From: Chloroflexota bacterium
Lineage (GTDB): Bacteria > Chloroflexota > Anaerolineae > UBA4142 > SHND01
Assembly: GCA_016209205.1 (NCBI GenBank)
Contig: JACQWQ010000173.1
Location: forward strand, 1-32,210
Reading direction: 5' to 3'
Length of the DNA stretch: 32,210 nucleotides
Under the pieces are notes generated by a model, which made no database searches, was not told the origin of the DNA, and saw nothing but the letters and a program-made list of their open reading frames with translations. Below, piece after piece: positions 21,969 to 29,780 of this stretch. Each line of letters starts with the position of its first letter. The first letter of the stretch is position 1. The translations under genes were made by a program, and so were the position numbers.

Positions 21969-22791
21969 TCAACGCCAATTCGCTTCGAGCCAGACGGCAG
22001 CTTGTTCATACACTTCGGGAGGTGCGAGGGTGTGACCGCCGGGGAATTCGAGCCAATACGTTTTCCAGTTGTGCGTTTGCAAAAAAGTTCGGTCGCGCTG
22101 CATTTCGCGGTAGCGGAAATCGGTGGGGCTGGCGAGGAATACGGCGAGTTTGCCGTTGGGATAATCTGCGGTCGCGGACCCTTCTGCCATCATGCCGGTG
22201 TTGATAACAATGGCAGTGACGCGCGCGGGATAGAATTTGGCAAAGCCGTGCGAGCCCATGCCGCCGCCGGACAAGCCGGTGAATATTACGCGCCGCGTGT
22301 TCACAGGATATTTTTTTTCGACCGCGCGCAGTGCGTCACTGACCTGTTGGAGCGACGTGTCCATACGCTGTTCGTTTCGAAAGGTTTTGGACGCGGCGAC
22401 GAGCCATTTGTGTTTTTCGGCTACGCCTGCCCACGCGTTCAACATGGACATGGCATCCGCAGTGGGGGAAAGCGCAAAGACGAGGGGGTATCGCTTGCCG
22501 CGTTCCAACCCATCGGGATGATAGACGAGATAGTTCCCGTCGTCGGTCATCATACAGAGGTTGGCGACGTGCGTTCAGCATGTCCGCCAACCGAGTGATC
22601 CACGAAGGACACAAAGCACACGAAGAATCTTGGTGCCCTTCGTGTCCTTCGTGGATCACTTGGCCGCCCAGCCGCCACAAGGGACGTACGGCATTGTTGT
22701 AAAGCAGCGCGGCATACACGACGAGTGGAATCGAGACACCGAGCAAAATTGTGAATGACAGATGGATTGCGCGCTCGCGCGGGGATTTCAT
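21969..22791 (-). pseudogene. Membrane-anchored alpha/beta-hydrolase (esterase) split by a repeat
   Basis: The C-terminal part (ATG 22553, 194 residues) is an esterase-like alpha/beta hydrolase: nucleophile Ser in GLSGGGMG, likely acid Asp in SPTDFRY, catalytic His in PGGHTLAP. The expected leader is present but in another frame: ATG 22791, 1 base after the methyltransferase stop, opens MKSPRERAIHLSFTILLGVS and a membrane helix running to RPLWRLGG. Between them sits the hairpin element 22559-22660, and the two frames differ by one base. I infer a single gene interrupted by that repeat. The 194-residue part could still be made as a cytosolic protein from ATG 22553. The substrate cannot be told. 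Confidence 0.65.
22559..22660. repeat. Double-hairpin repeat inside the esterase gene
   Basis: AGTGATCCACGAAGGACAC (22594-22612) and GTGTCCTTCGTGGATCACT (22642-22660) are perfect 19-bp inverted copies. Next to them GGTTGGCG (22559-22566) and CGCCAACC (22585-22592) bound a second hairpin. The border TGT(C/T)CGCCAACC..GTGATCCACGAA recurs at about 25131-25156. Confidence 0.88.
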
Positions 22792-22792
22792 A

Positions 22793-23473
22793 TCATTTTT
22801 TCGTCAATGTGATTCTGAGCCAAACGGGCATGCTTGCCAGCGTAATCTCTTCCAGCGTGAAACTATCGGCAAACTTGGTGCGCTTGATGATCTCGGCAAC
22901 CTCGGCGGTTCGATACGTCATACCGAGTTGCTTTTCCAGAAAAATGGGCGTTAGCATCCTCTGCAGCAAATTCTCTTGCCGAAGGTTCGCGCGCATGGCT
23001 CGACGAAATTCATCACCGTCGTAATCGCGGTGTGTTTCAAAGAGGTAGGCGGAGCGATCCTTTTTCAAAATACGGTGGATTTCGTCCAGACATTCCTCCG
23101 GATAGTCCCACAGGTAAAAACTGCCGGTACACGTAACGAGGTCAAACGCATCGTCCGCATAGCTGGTGCGCCGAATGTTCCCTTGACGCAAGTCCACATC
23201 AATCCCCGCCAAATTCTGCTTGGCAAGCTGAACCATCGCGTCGGCAATATCAAGCCCGCACAGTTCCAGCTGCGGATTCCGTTTGTGAATCTCGAGCAAT
23301 ACTCTGCCGGGACCCGTACCGACATCCAACAGTCGCCCCTGTTTCACGCGGGCGCACAAATCCTGCGCGATTTCCTTGACTTGAGTTTCGACCGCGCGGA
23401 TGTGCGTCAAGCGGTCGTACAAGCTTGCGCCGAAACGGGGAAGCTTGACAAAGTTTTGCTCGCCTCTGCTCAT
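22793..23473 (-). CDS. Class I SAM-dependent methyltransferase
   Basis: A 226-residue Rossmann-fold methyltransferase (Methyltransf_11 type). Motif I is LLDVGTGPGRVLLEI near residues 48-62. The acidic end of strand 2 is LCGLDIADAM, and DLVTCTGSFYLWD follows strand 4. The C-terminal half (YRTAEVAEIIKRTKFADSF, then MPVWLRITLTKK) resembles small-molecule methyltransferases. No substrate can be assigned. The start ATG at 23473 has no good ribosome-binding site and lies just next to the palindrome 23482-23548, which separates it from the DNA methyltransferase gene. It precedes the split esterase with a 1-base gap, which suggests an operon. Confidence 0.88.
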   Translation of the reverse strand: MSRGEQNFVKLPRFGASLYDRLTHIRAVETQVKEIAQDLCARVKQGRLLDVGTGPGRVLLEIHKRNPQLELCGLDIADAMVQLAKQNLAGIDVDLRQGNIRRTSYADDAFDLVTCTGSFYLWDYPEECLDEIHRILKKDRSAYLFETHRDYDGDEFRRAMRANLRQENLLQRMLTPIFLEKQLGMTYRTAEVAEIIKRTKFADSFTLEEITLASMPVWLRITLTKK

Positions 23474-23481
23474 TACTGTTC

Positions 23482-23548
23482 GACAGGATTAACAGGATTA
23501 ACAGGATAAGTGCGATGACTACATCGCCTGAATCCTGTTAATCCTGTC
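23482..23548. repeat. AATCCTGTTAATCCTGTC palindrome
   Basis: GACAGGATTAACAGGATT (23482-23499) and AATCCTGTTAATCCTGTC (23531-23548) are perfect 18-bp inverted copies of a dispersed repeat known, to my recollection, from several phyla. The DNA methyltransferase gene ends inside the right arm: its last residues GQD and TAA are repeat sequence. Confidence 0.88.
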
Positions 23549-25112
23549 CAAAATCTTCGCCCCTCTCAAACATATCGCGCATCCGCGCGCGTTCGCGCGG
23601 TTTTGCTTTTTGCGCTTGCTTGAAGGTCAGCGCGGCGGGCGACATCTTGACCTCTGCGCCGTTGAGTAAATCGGCTACCGTCAGGATTTGCACGCGCGCG
23701 TAATCTTGATTCCAGCCCGGCGAATGATAGACGCCCGCGCTAGCGGCTTCGGCGAGCATGTCTTTGCTGGGCGGTTCGAGCGTGATGAATATACCGAGCG
23801 CCGCGCCTTCGCGTTCGAGGACGCCGCGCAAATCGCGAAGGTCGCCGCTTTTGACTTTGCCGCTTTTCACTTGGACGAGCGCGCGTTTGACTTGCCCGGT
23901 GTTGTCGTCGAGAAACGTAATCACGCCGTCAATCCCTTTGTCGCTGCCTTTTTTGCCTTCAGGACGACCACGTTCAGGGCGACCACGTTCAGGGCGACCA
24001 CGAGGGATCGCCCCTACATCCCCGCCGAGGGGACGCGCGCGGACGAGCGACAATGCCCACCATTGGAATTGATAGCGGTCGTCTTGCGCCAACTGCCGCG
24101 CCGAGGGCAAATCTTCCGGCTCGCCTTTCACGTCATAATCTTTTTTCTCGACCAAGTTGAACATATCTTGCAAGCGATACTTCATCAACGCGATGGAAAG
24201 ATGCGTCACGTCAATGCCAATCCATTTACGTCCCAATTTTTGCGCCGCCGCAATCGTCGTGCCGCAGCCGCAGAATGGGTCGAGCACCACATCGCCCGCG
24301 TTGCTGCTCGCGTTGATGATGCGCTCTAACAAGGCGAGTGGTTTTTGGGTCGGATAGCCGAGACGTTCTTGCGCTTGGGAATTGAGTTCTGGAATATCAG
24401 TCCACAAATTCTGAATTGGCATTCCCTTTAATTCGTCAGCAAAACTCTTCCGTCGAATTCTTCCGGTCTTGTCTTTTGGAAAATAGAGACGCCCCTCCTT
24501 ATCCCACTGCTCCATTTTCTCCTTGGTTATCATCCAACCATTGTCGGGTGATTTATAACCCTTGTAGTCATAAATCAGATTTGGACGATAGGCAGGATTC
24601 ACCAAACTGGTTGGTTGAAAGCGCCGACCTTTCTCGTCAACCATCGTGAATCTCTCTTTGATATATTCTTGATATTCAGGATCATCTATGTTGTATTGTG
24701 GATTGAATGATGCCTGAGATGTTCTGGCATAAAAAAACAGTATGTCTGTGCAAATGCCAAAACGATTTGAATCATGAACAGCACTGCTCATCCCGACACG
24801 TCTTTTCCAAGTGATTTCATTTCTGAAATTCTCGGGATCAAAAATTGTGTCGAGCACAACTTTCAGGTAATGGCTTGCCGTTGGGTCGCAGTGCAAATAC
24901 AAACTGCCCGTCGGTTTCAACACGCGATGCAGTTCCACCAAACGCGCCGCCATCATCACCAGATACGCCATCATCTGATTCGTGCCGATGGATTGACGCA
25001 GCGCGCTCAGCAGCGTCGCCACGCGCGTATCGCCGCGCGTCACCACGTCTTGATACGTTTGTTCCGTGTGCTGCGTCCAGTGCCACGTATCCGCGAATGC
25101 CGTAATCTGCGC
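23538..25112 (-). pseudogene. N6/N4 DNA methyltransferase fused to Mrr-like nuclease domain, 5'-truncated
   Basis: Homology-like sequence is open from 25112 ([12 protein letters not shown]); the first usable start is GTG 25046 (502 residues). Present: the beta-class signature [39 protein letters not shown], and the C-terminal SAM-site half [14 protein letters not shown] ... [13 protein letters not shown]. After a Gly/Arg-rich linker comes a PD-(D/E)xK-like Mrr domain ([22 protein letters not shown]), so methylation and cleavage may once have been combined. Missing: the N-terminal part with the catalytic DPP(F/Y) motif. It stops at TAA 25113-25115, where a repeat begins. The remaining protein should not methylate; whether the nuclease half acts alone is unknown. 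The C-terminus ends in repeat. Confidence 0.75.
23958..24002. repeat. In-frame 15-base repeat in the methyltransferase linker
   Basis: Three copies of TTCAGG(A/G)CGACCACG, read on the minus strand as [15 protein letters not shown], followed by a palindromic ATCGCCCCTAC-type repeat up to about 24034. It lies exactly between the methyltransferase and Mrr-like domains. The period of 15 keeps the reading frame. Confidence 0.85.
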
Positions 25113-25115
25113 TTA

Positions 25116-25227
25116 GGAATTCGCTCTAGCGTGTTCGCCAACCATGTGATCCACGAATAATTGCGCGAATTCCGCGCGACTAATCGCACTAATTTTAATT
25201 CGCGTTATTCGCGTTATTCGCGGATCA
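25116..25227. repeat. Repeat mosaic at the truncated end of the methyltransferase gene
   Basis: GGAATTCGCTCTAG (25116-25129) is identical to 5157-5170. It is followed by the TGTTCGCCAACC border seen in the element at 22559-22660. Then TGATCCACGAATAA (25147-25160) pairs with TTATTCGCGGATCA (25214-25227) with one mismatch. Coding similarity of the methyltransferase stops exactly at its left edge. Confidence 0.75.
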
Positions 25228-25255
25228 ATGGCTTGGTTCCGCGGCGCGGGATGAT

Positions 25256-25483
25256 TCAAACTTGGCTTTTGGCGGCGCCGCTGCTTTCCCGTTTTCTTTT
25301 CAAGCCCAGCGGGCGCAGGAACAAGTCCGCCGGGCACCAGTCGGTCCATGCACTTTGCAAAATCAGCAGCCCCATGAGCGCCAGCAACGCCAGCCCTGTA
25401 GTGAGCTCCACCCAATAAGCAACGGCGGCAAAGACGAGGATCAGAATGCCGCGCACGATGTCCCTACCGTTTTCAAGATACAT
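25256..25483 (-). CDS. DUF2892-type small membrane protein
   Basis: 75 residues with an excellent AAGGAGGTG ribosome-binding site 5 bases before ATG 25483. Two membrane helices are predicted by eye (IVRGILILVFAAVAYWV and LALLALMGLLILQSAW), followed by DWCPADLFLRPLGLK, the cysteine-containing tail typical of DUF2892 (YgaP-like) proteins, and a basic end. Members often lie near rhodanese or sulfur-handling genes; none is visible here. Function unknown. Confidence 0.85.
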   Translation of the reverse strand: MYLENGRDIVRGILILVFAAVAYWVELTTGLALLALMGLLILQSAWTDWCPADLFLRPLGLKRKRESSGAAKSQV

Positions 25484-25535
25484 TTTGCACCTCCTTATCT
25501 TTTAGACGAAAGCCAATCACGAAAAGATACACTTG

Positions 25536-25570
25536 GAGACCTCACAGGTTTTAAAAACCTGTGAGGTCTC
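25536..25570. repeat. REP palindrome at the 3' end of the RAYT gene
   Basis: GAGACCTCACAGGTTTT (25536-25552) and AAAACCTGTGAGGTCTC (25554-25570) form 17-bp perfect arms around one base. The arm's last base is also the last base of the transposase stop codon (25570-25572). Confidence 0.92.
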
Positions 25571-26196
25571 TAGACCAGGTCTTGGTCAATCAAAGGAGCA
25601 ATCGCGCGTTCATCCACCATGCCTTGGTGAAAACTAGCCAAGTTGGCTGCACTACCAAACCAACCCAAGACCTCGTCACGTTCGAGTTGGGTTCGCCCGT
25701 TCGTCAAGAGCGCGTGATACGACGACCATTGCCACTCGCGAAAGTCCTCAACAAAGCCGTGCTTTTGTGGATTGAAATGAATGTAAAAGATGAGATTGAC
25801 AAAATAGCGTTCCGATGTGACCTCGATGCGTCCAAAGCGTTCCTCGAACAGACTCCCGGTGCGCCCGTATGCCTTGTTGATCGCTTTGGTATAGGCGTTA
25901 AAGAGATTGGAAAAGGATTGCGAGGGTTTCGGTACTTTCGGTTTCCCGTCGCAAACCTCACAGGTCTCCGAGACCTGTGAGGTTTGCGAGACGCTTTCCT
26001 TGATTCGAACCAAGAGGTGAAAATGGTTACGCATCAGGCAGTACGCAAAGGTGTCAGCGACAGGCAGCACGTGATGCGCATAGAGTTTGAGAAAATAGGG
26101 ATAGTTTCGTTCTTCGCGAAATAAATCTTCGCGATTATTCCCACGATTGTAGATGTGATAGTAGTGTCCGAGTTGGAGGGGGGCGGTGCTTTTCAT
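25570..26196 (-). CDS. REP-associated tyrosine transposase (RAYT, IS200-like Y1 HUH family)
   Basis: 208 residues from ATG 26196 (MKSTAPLQLGHYYHIYNRGN); the GTG at 26220 lies inside a palindrome. RAYTs are single-strand HUH endonucleases that bind and cut REP hairpins. Visible: the N-terminal strand HYYHIYNRGNN, the HUH motif NHFHLLV (H58, H60), a likely catalytic Tyr102 in NAYTKAIN, and the family segment GRTGSLFEERFGRIEV. Residues about 70-83 (SQTSQVSETCEVCD) are encoded by a palindrome of the same family as those flanking the gene. They extend the loop after the HUH strand without touching catalytic residues. Both ends also carry the palindrome, so gene and target form one unit. The gene looks intact. 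Confidence 0.93.
   Translation of the reverse strand: MKSTAPLQLGHYYHIYNRGNNREDLFREERNYPYFLKLYAHHVLPVADTFAYCLMRNHFHLLVRIKESVSQTSQVSETCEVCDGKPKVPKPSQSFSNLFNAYTKAINKAYGRTGSLFEERFGRIEVTSERYFVNLIFYIHFNPQKHGFVEDFREWQWSSYHALLTNGRTQLERDEVLGWFGSAANLASFHQGMVDERAIAPLIDQDLV
25949..25989. repeat. REP palindrome inside the RAYT coding sequence
   Basis: TCGCAAACCTCACAGGTCTC (25949-25968) and GAGACCTGTGAGGTTTGCGA (25970-25989) form 20-bp perfect arms with a 1-base loop. They are read in frame as part of the transposase. Confidence 0.93.
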
Positions 26197-26208
26197 GGTC
26201 TGCGGCAG

Positions 26209-26247
26209 TTCAAACCTCACAGGTCTTCAAGACCTGTGAGGTTTGAA
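26209..26247. repeat. REP palindrome upstream of the RAYT gene
   Basis: TTCAAACCTCACAGGTCTT (26209-26227) and AAGACCTGTGAGGTTTGAA (26229-26247) form 19-bp perfect arms with a 1-base loop. It lies 12 bases before the transposase ATG and 3 bases after the response-regulator stop codon, so it may also separate the two transcripts. Confidence 0.93.
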
Positions 26248-26250
26248 GAA

Positions 26251-26889
26251 CTATAACAGCCCGCGCCGCGCGGCTTCGGCGACCGCTTGCGCGCGATTGG
26301 CGACGCCGAGTTTTTCGAGAATGTCCTGCACCTTGCGTTTGACCGTGACTTCGCTCCAATACAAACGCTCGCCGATGGCTTTGTTCGTTTCGCCTGCCGC
26401 AATCATTTGCAGCACCTGGAGTTCTTGATCGGTCAGACCCGATTCCGCGCGACTGGCTTGCAGCGCCAGCTCTTGAAATTCGCGCATCAGTTTCGAAACG
26501 AGCGACGGACTGAGGAGGCGTTCACCGCGATACACTTGGCGAATCGCGTCCGCCAAAACTTCGGGCGAGGCGCTTTTGAGGAGATACCCGTCCGCGCCCG
26601 CGCGCAGCGCGCCGAATAGAAATTCTTCGTCGTCGTACGTGCTGAGCATAATGACCTTGACGGTGGGATGTTCACGCTTGAGCCGCTGCGCGATTTCGAT
26701 GCCGTTTTGTCCGGGCAAGCGAATGTCTACCAAAATGACATCCGCCGGTTGCGCGCCAAGTTCCACAAACAGCGCGCTCGCGTTTTCGGCTTCGCCCACA
26801 ATCTGAATATCCGCGTGACCGCACAAAACACCGCGAATCCCTTGCCGCACGATGGCATGGTCGTCCACAATCAAAACGCGAATAGACAT
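26251..26889 (-). CDS. NarL/FixJ-family response regulator
   Basis: 212 residues from ATG 26889 (MSIRVLIVDDHAIVRQGI), 8 bases after the kinase stop. Receiver domain: acidic D9/D10, phospho-acceptor D55 in VILVDIRLPG, Thr/Ser region MLSTYDD, K105 in YLLKSASP. C-terminal LuxR-type helix-turn-helix: LTDQELQVLQMIAAGETNKA, then VTVKRKVQDILEKLGV. Phosphorylation by the adjacent kinase should control DNA binding. Targets are unknown; no operator could be recognised in the window. The stop codon is followed within 3 bases by a REP palindrome. Confidence 0.95.
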   Translation of the reverse strand: MSIRVLIVDDHAIVRQGIRGVLCGHADIQIVGEAENASALFVELGAQPADVILVDIRLPGQNGIEIAQRLKREHPTVKVIMLSTYDDEEFLFGALRAGADGYLLKSASPEVLADAIRQVYRGERLLSPSLVSKLMREFQELALQASRAESGLTDQELQVLQMIAAGETNKAIGERLYWSEVTVKRKVQDILEKLGVANRAQAVAEAARRGLL

Positions 26890-26897
26890 TAGCTGGT

Positions 26898-28397
26898 TTA
26901 CCCTTCCAATGGCACGACGAGCCGGATACACGTCCCGCCGCCGGGACGCGACGCAATTTCGAGCGCGCCGCCAATCCCCGCCGCGCGTTCTTGCATGCCA
27001 ATCAAACCCAGATGCGCTTTGGGCTGCGCGTGCACGGCATTGACGTCAAAACCGATGCCATTGTCTTGAATTTGCACCAACAGCTGTGACGGCGCGAAAC
27101 GCAGCAGCAGTTCGACCCGCGTCGCCTGCGCGTATTGTTCGATATTGTTCAACGCTTCTTGGATGATGCGAAACACGGCAACTTCGATTTCCGCTTTGAG
27201 CCGCCCGGGGATGCCCTCGCTGTGAATCGCGCACGGAATGTGCGCGAGGCGTTCAAAGCGCGCGGTGCATTCGCGCAGCGCGGGGACCAAGCCATGTTCG
27301 TCCAACGCCAGCGGGCGCAATTGATAAATCGTGCGGCGCATCTCCAATTCGATGCTGCGCAATAAATCCTGCGTCGTCGTCAAGTGCGCGGCGGCGCGGT
27401 CGGGTTGCCGCGTCAACGCGTCGCGCGCCGCTTGCGTTTCAAACAGCGCGCCGACGATCAATTGCTGCACGCCGTCGTGCAAATCGTGGGCAATGTGCGC
27501 GCGTGTTTTTTCCTCGATCGAACGTTCGGCGGCGAGCACGGCTTGGAGTTCGCTCGCCTTGCGCTCCAATTCTTGCTGCGTCGCCGTCAATTCGCGCGTG
27601 CGTTCGCTCACCCGCGTTTCCAATTGTTGATTGAGCGCGCCGAGTTCCGCGTGCAGCTGCGCCTTTTCAATCGCCGCGCCGATGTGTTGGCCCAACGCGG
27701 TCAACAGCGCGCGCTCATCCGCATCGAGCAGACGCGGTGTGGGACTGCCGACGTGAATCACGCCGAGCACTTGGTGCGTGTTGGAAACGGGCACGGCGAC
27801 AATCGTGCGCAGACCCTCGCACGCGCACCGCGAGCTGCGAAACGCGGGCAGGCGCTCCAAATCTGACACCGCAATCAAAGCGCCGCGCTGCGCGGCCTTG
27901 CCGCAAATGCAATAACCCAACGGCACCGTATTTTCATCCGAGACGAATTCTGCCGACAGACCGCGCGTGCGCCGAATGCGCAGCGCGCCGTTTTCAATCA
28001 GCCGCACCTCACCCGTTTCCAGATTCAAAACATCCAGCGTCGAATCCAACGCGCGCTGCAGCACTGTATCGAGGTCGAGGGATTGATTGACCGCCGCGCC
28101 AACCGTGTTGAGCAGGGTTAATTGACGCTGTTGTTTGAGCCGCGCGCGTTCTATCGTTGCGAGCGAGCGCAGTTCGTGAACCAGCCGATTGAAAACTAGA
28201 AAGAGGAGCAGCGGTCCGACAAGCGCGAGGATGAGCAGACCTGCCAGCGCAAGGGGATGGTCGGCAAGCGCAGGCGTGGCAAGGCAGAGGTACGCCAAGA
28301 CCACGAGACTCGAGCCGCCCAGCGCGAGCGGCACCAACCAACGAGCGAGCACGAGCGCGCGTACGAGTCGCAGCGACAGCACAACGGATTGAGGCAT
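26898..28397 (-). CDS. NarX-like sensor histidine kinase with Cys-rich GAF domain
   Basis: 499 residues from ATG 28397 (MPQSVVLSLRLVRALVLARW); a TTG at 28445 is a weaker choice. Two membrane helices (about 17-40 and 48-70), a GAF domain (about 100-248), a coiled coil (250-298), a HisKA_3 domain with phospho-acceptor His307 in HDLHDGVQQL, and a HATPase with N-box QEALNNIEQY, DNGIGFD and a G-box near 463-489. The GAF domain carries two Cys pairs, CIC (163, 165) and CAC (191, 193), placed like a metal or iron-sulfur site. The pair with the response regulator, 8 bases apart, is a complete two-component system. The signal is not known. Redox, metal or nitric oxide sensing by the cysteines is inference. 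Confidence 0.93.
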   Translation of the reverse strand: MPQSVVLSLRLVRALVLARWLVPLALGGSSLVVLAYLCLATPALADHPLALAGLLILALVGPLLLFLVFNRLVHELRSLATIERARLKQQRQLTLLNTVGAAVNQSLDLDTVLQRALDSTLDVLNLETGEVRLIENGALRIRRTRGLSAEFVSDENTVPLGYCICGKAAQRGALIAVSDLERLPAFRSSRCACEGLRTIVAVPVSNTHQVLGVIHVGSPTPRLLDADERALLTALGQHIGAAIEKAQLHAELGALNQQLETRVSERTRELTATQQELERKASELQAVLAAERSIEEKTRAHIAHDLHDGVQQLIVGALFETQAARDALTRQPDRAAAHLTTTQDLLRSIELEMRRTIYQLRPLALDEHGLVPALRECTARFERLAHIPCAIHSEGIPGRLKAEIEVAVFRIIQEALNNIEQYAQATRVELLLRFAPSQLLVQIQDNGIGFDVNAVHAQPKAHLGLIGMQERAAGIGGALEIASRPGGGTCIRLVVPLEG

Positions 28398-28717
28398 ACG
28401 CGGATGGAGAAAAAGAGTCGTGGACACAAGTCTAGTCAACGGCAAAGCAATCGGCTATGGTCAAGTGTCATGCAAATTCGGGGACAAGCGTTATTCGTCG
28501 TCTGTTTGTGCAGAAACTTCCGATACGCTTCTTGAGTCAGCGGATAGAAAACGCGAATCCCTCAATTCCCTCAGTTCTTCGGGACATGCCTTCGGGACAG
28601 GTCTGCACGAATCTTTACGAATCTCAAACCTAAAACGGGTTCGCGTGGATTCGTGGCGCGATCTTTGCGCAAGGATTCGCGTCAATTCGCGTTCAAGCAT
28701 CCGGTGTGCAATCGGAT
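28398..28717. repeat. Gene-free stretch with dispersed repeats
   Basis: 320 bases without a convincing gene. 28560-28602 (CTCAATTCCCTCA, TTCGGGACATGCC, TTCGGGACAGG) is an inverted copy of 30050-30091. 28605-28700 holds ACGAATCT and GGATTCGCG direct repeats related to those near 30690-30760. The stretch must also contain the promoter of the kinase/regulator pair, but none was recognised. Confidence 0.65.
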
Positions 28718-29701
28718 TCAAGCATCGGCGCTCAAGAGTCCGATGTGCGGCAATAATTTTTTCAAAAATTCGTTGACCTCTTGCGCGGTCGGCAGCGCGG
28801 GAATGGCGCCGCGGCGCGTGGATGTGATCGCGCCCGCCGCGTTGGCGAAACGGAGCGCGTCTTGAATGTGCGCCTCGATGTTTTCAAGTCCGAACTGGAC
28901 GACCTGCGTCAACAGCGCGCCGACAAAAGAATCGCCGCAGCCGGTCGAGTCAATCGCATCCACCTTGAACGATTTGGCATAACCGCTCGCGTGCGCAGTG
29001 CGAAAATAACTGCCGTCCGCGCCGAGTGTCACGACGACGAGTTTCGGGCCACGCGCCAACAGCAGCGCGCTGCCTGCTTCGACCTCGCGCGTGTTGGTCA
29101 ATAATTCCAATTCGGTCTCGTTGACTTTGAGCAAATCGGCATTGGGCAGCATTGCCGCGATTTGAGCGACGGCGTCCGCTTGGGCGCGCCACAACGCGGG
29201 ACGGAAATTGACGTCAAAGGAAATGAACGCTCCGGCTTGCCGCGCGAGGCGCACGGCTTCAAACGTCGCGCTGCGGCTCGGTTCGTCGCTCAACGAAAGT
29301 GAACCGATGTGCAGCGCGCGGGTGTGCGCCAACAAATCGCGGTCGAGTTCGTCGGGACGCAAGCGTTGATCTGCGCCGGGGTTGCGATAAAAAATGTATT
29401 CGTTCAGGTTCGCCGTCGGCTGGGCAATGAGCGCGAGTGTGGTGCGCGCGTCCGCATCGAAACGCAAACCGCGTAGGTCTACTTTTTCCTTTTTCAAAAC
29501 CTCCGCGAGCGCATGTCCAAAAAGATCCTCGCCGACCTTGCCGAGGAACGCGGTGCGCGCGCCGAGACGCGCGCCCGCGACGGCGACATTCGCCGGAGCG
29601 CCGCCCGGTTTGGGGCTAAAGGCGGAAACCTCTGTCAAGCGCCGTCCCGTTTCCGCCGGAACCATATCCATCAACAATTCGCCGAGGGTGACAAAATCCA
29701 T
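28718..29701 (-). CDS. PfkB-family sugar kinase, probably fructokinase
   Basis: 327 residues. PfkB kinases phosphorylate sugars or nucleosides at the expense of ATP. Signature 1 is GGAPANVAVAGARLG near residues 33-47. Signature 2 is DSTGCGDSFVGALL, with the catalytic Asp in GCGD; the family usually has GAGD, and Cys at that place is a mild change. FRNPGAD and KVNETELELL are typical of fructokinase-like members, as is the start MDFVTLGELLMDMVP. The gene stands alone, flanked on both sides by repeat-rich spacers, and no sugar transporter or regulator is adjacent. Ribokinase or 2-keto-3-deoxygluconate kinase activity cannot be excluded. Confidence 0.92.
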   Translation of the reverse strand: MDFVTLGELLMDMVPAETGRRLTEVSAFSPKPGGAPANVAVAGARLGARTAFLGKVGEDLFGHALAEVLKKEKVDLRGLRFDADARTTLALIAQPTANLNEYIFYRNPGADQRLRPDELDRDLLAHTRALHIGSLSLSDEPSRSATFEAVRLARQAGAFISFDVNFRPALWRAQADAVAQIAAMLPNADLLKVNETELELLTNTREVEAGSALLLARGPKLVVVTLGADGSYFRTAHASGYAKSFKVDAIDSTGCGDSFVGALLTQVVQFGLENIEAHIQDALRFANAAGAITSTRRGAIPALPTAQEVNEFLKKLLPHIGLLSADA

Positions 29702-29780
29702 GGGGCTGTTCCTTGAGAGCTTGGTGTGCTACTGCGAGCATAGCGACAATCGCCGCGCGCGTCAAGCTTACCGACGAGAC

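Noticed and set aside
26209..26247. Simple terminator of the response-regulator gene
   Set aside because: It is the same palindrome as the other two copies around and in the RAYT gene and lacks a U-tract, so a REP-type element explains it better, though it may also affect transcription.
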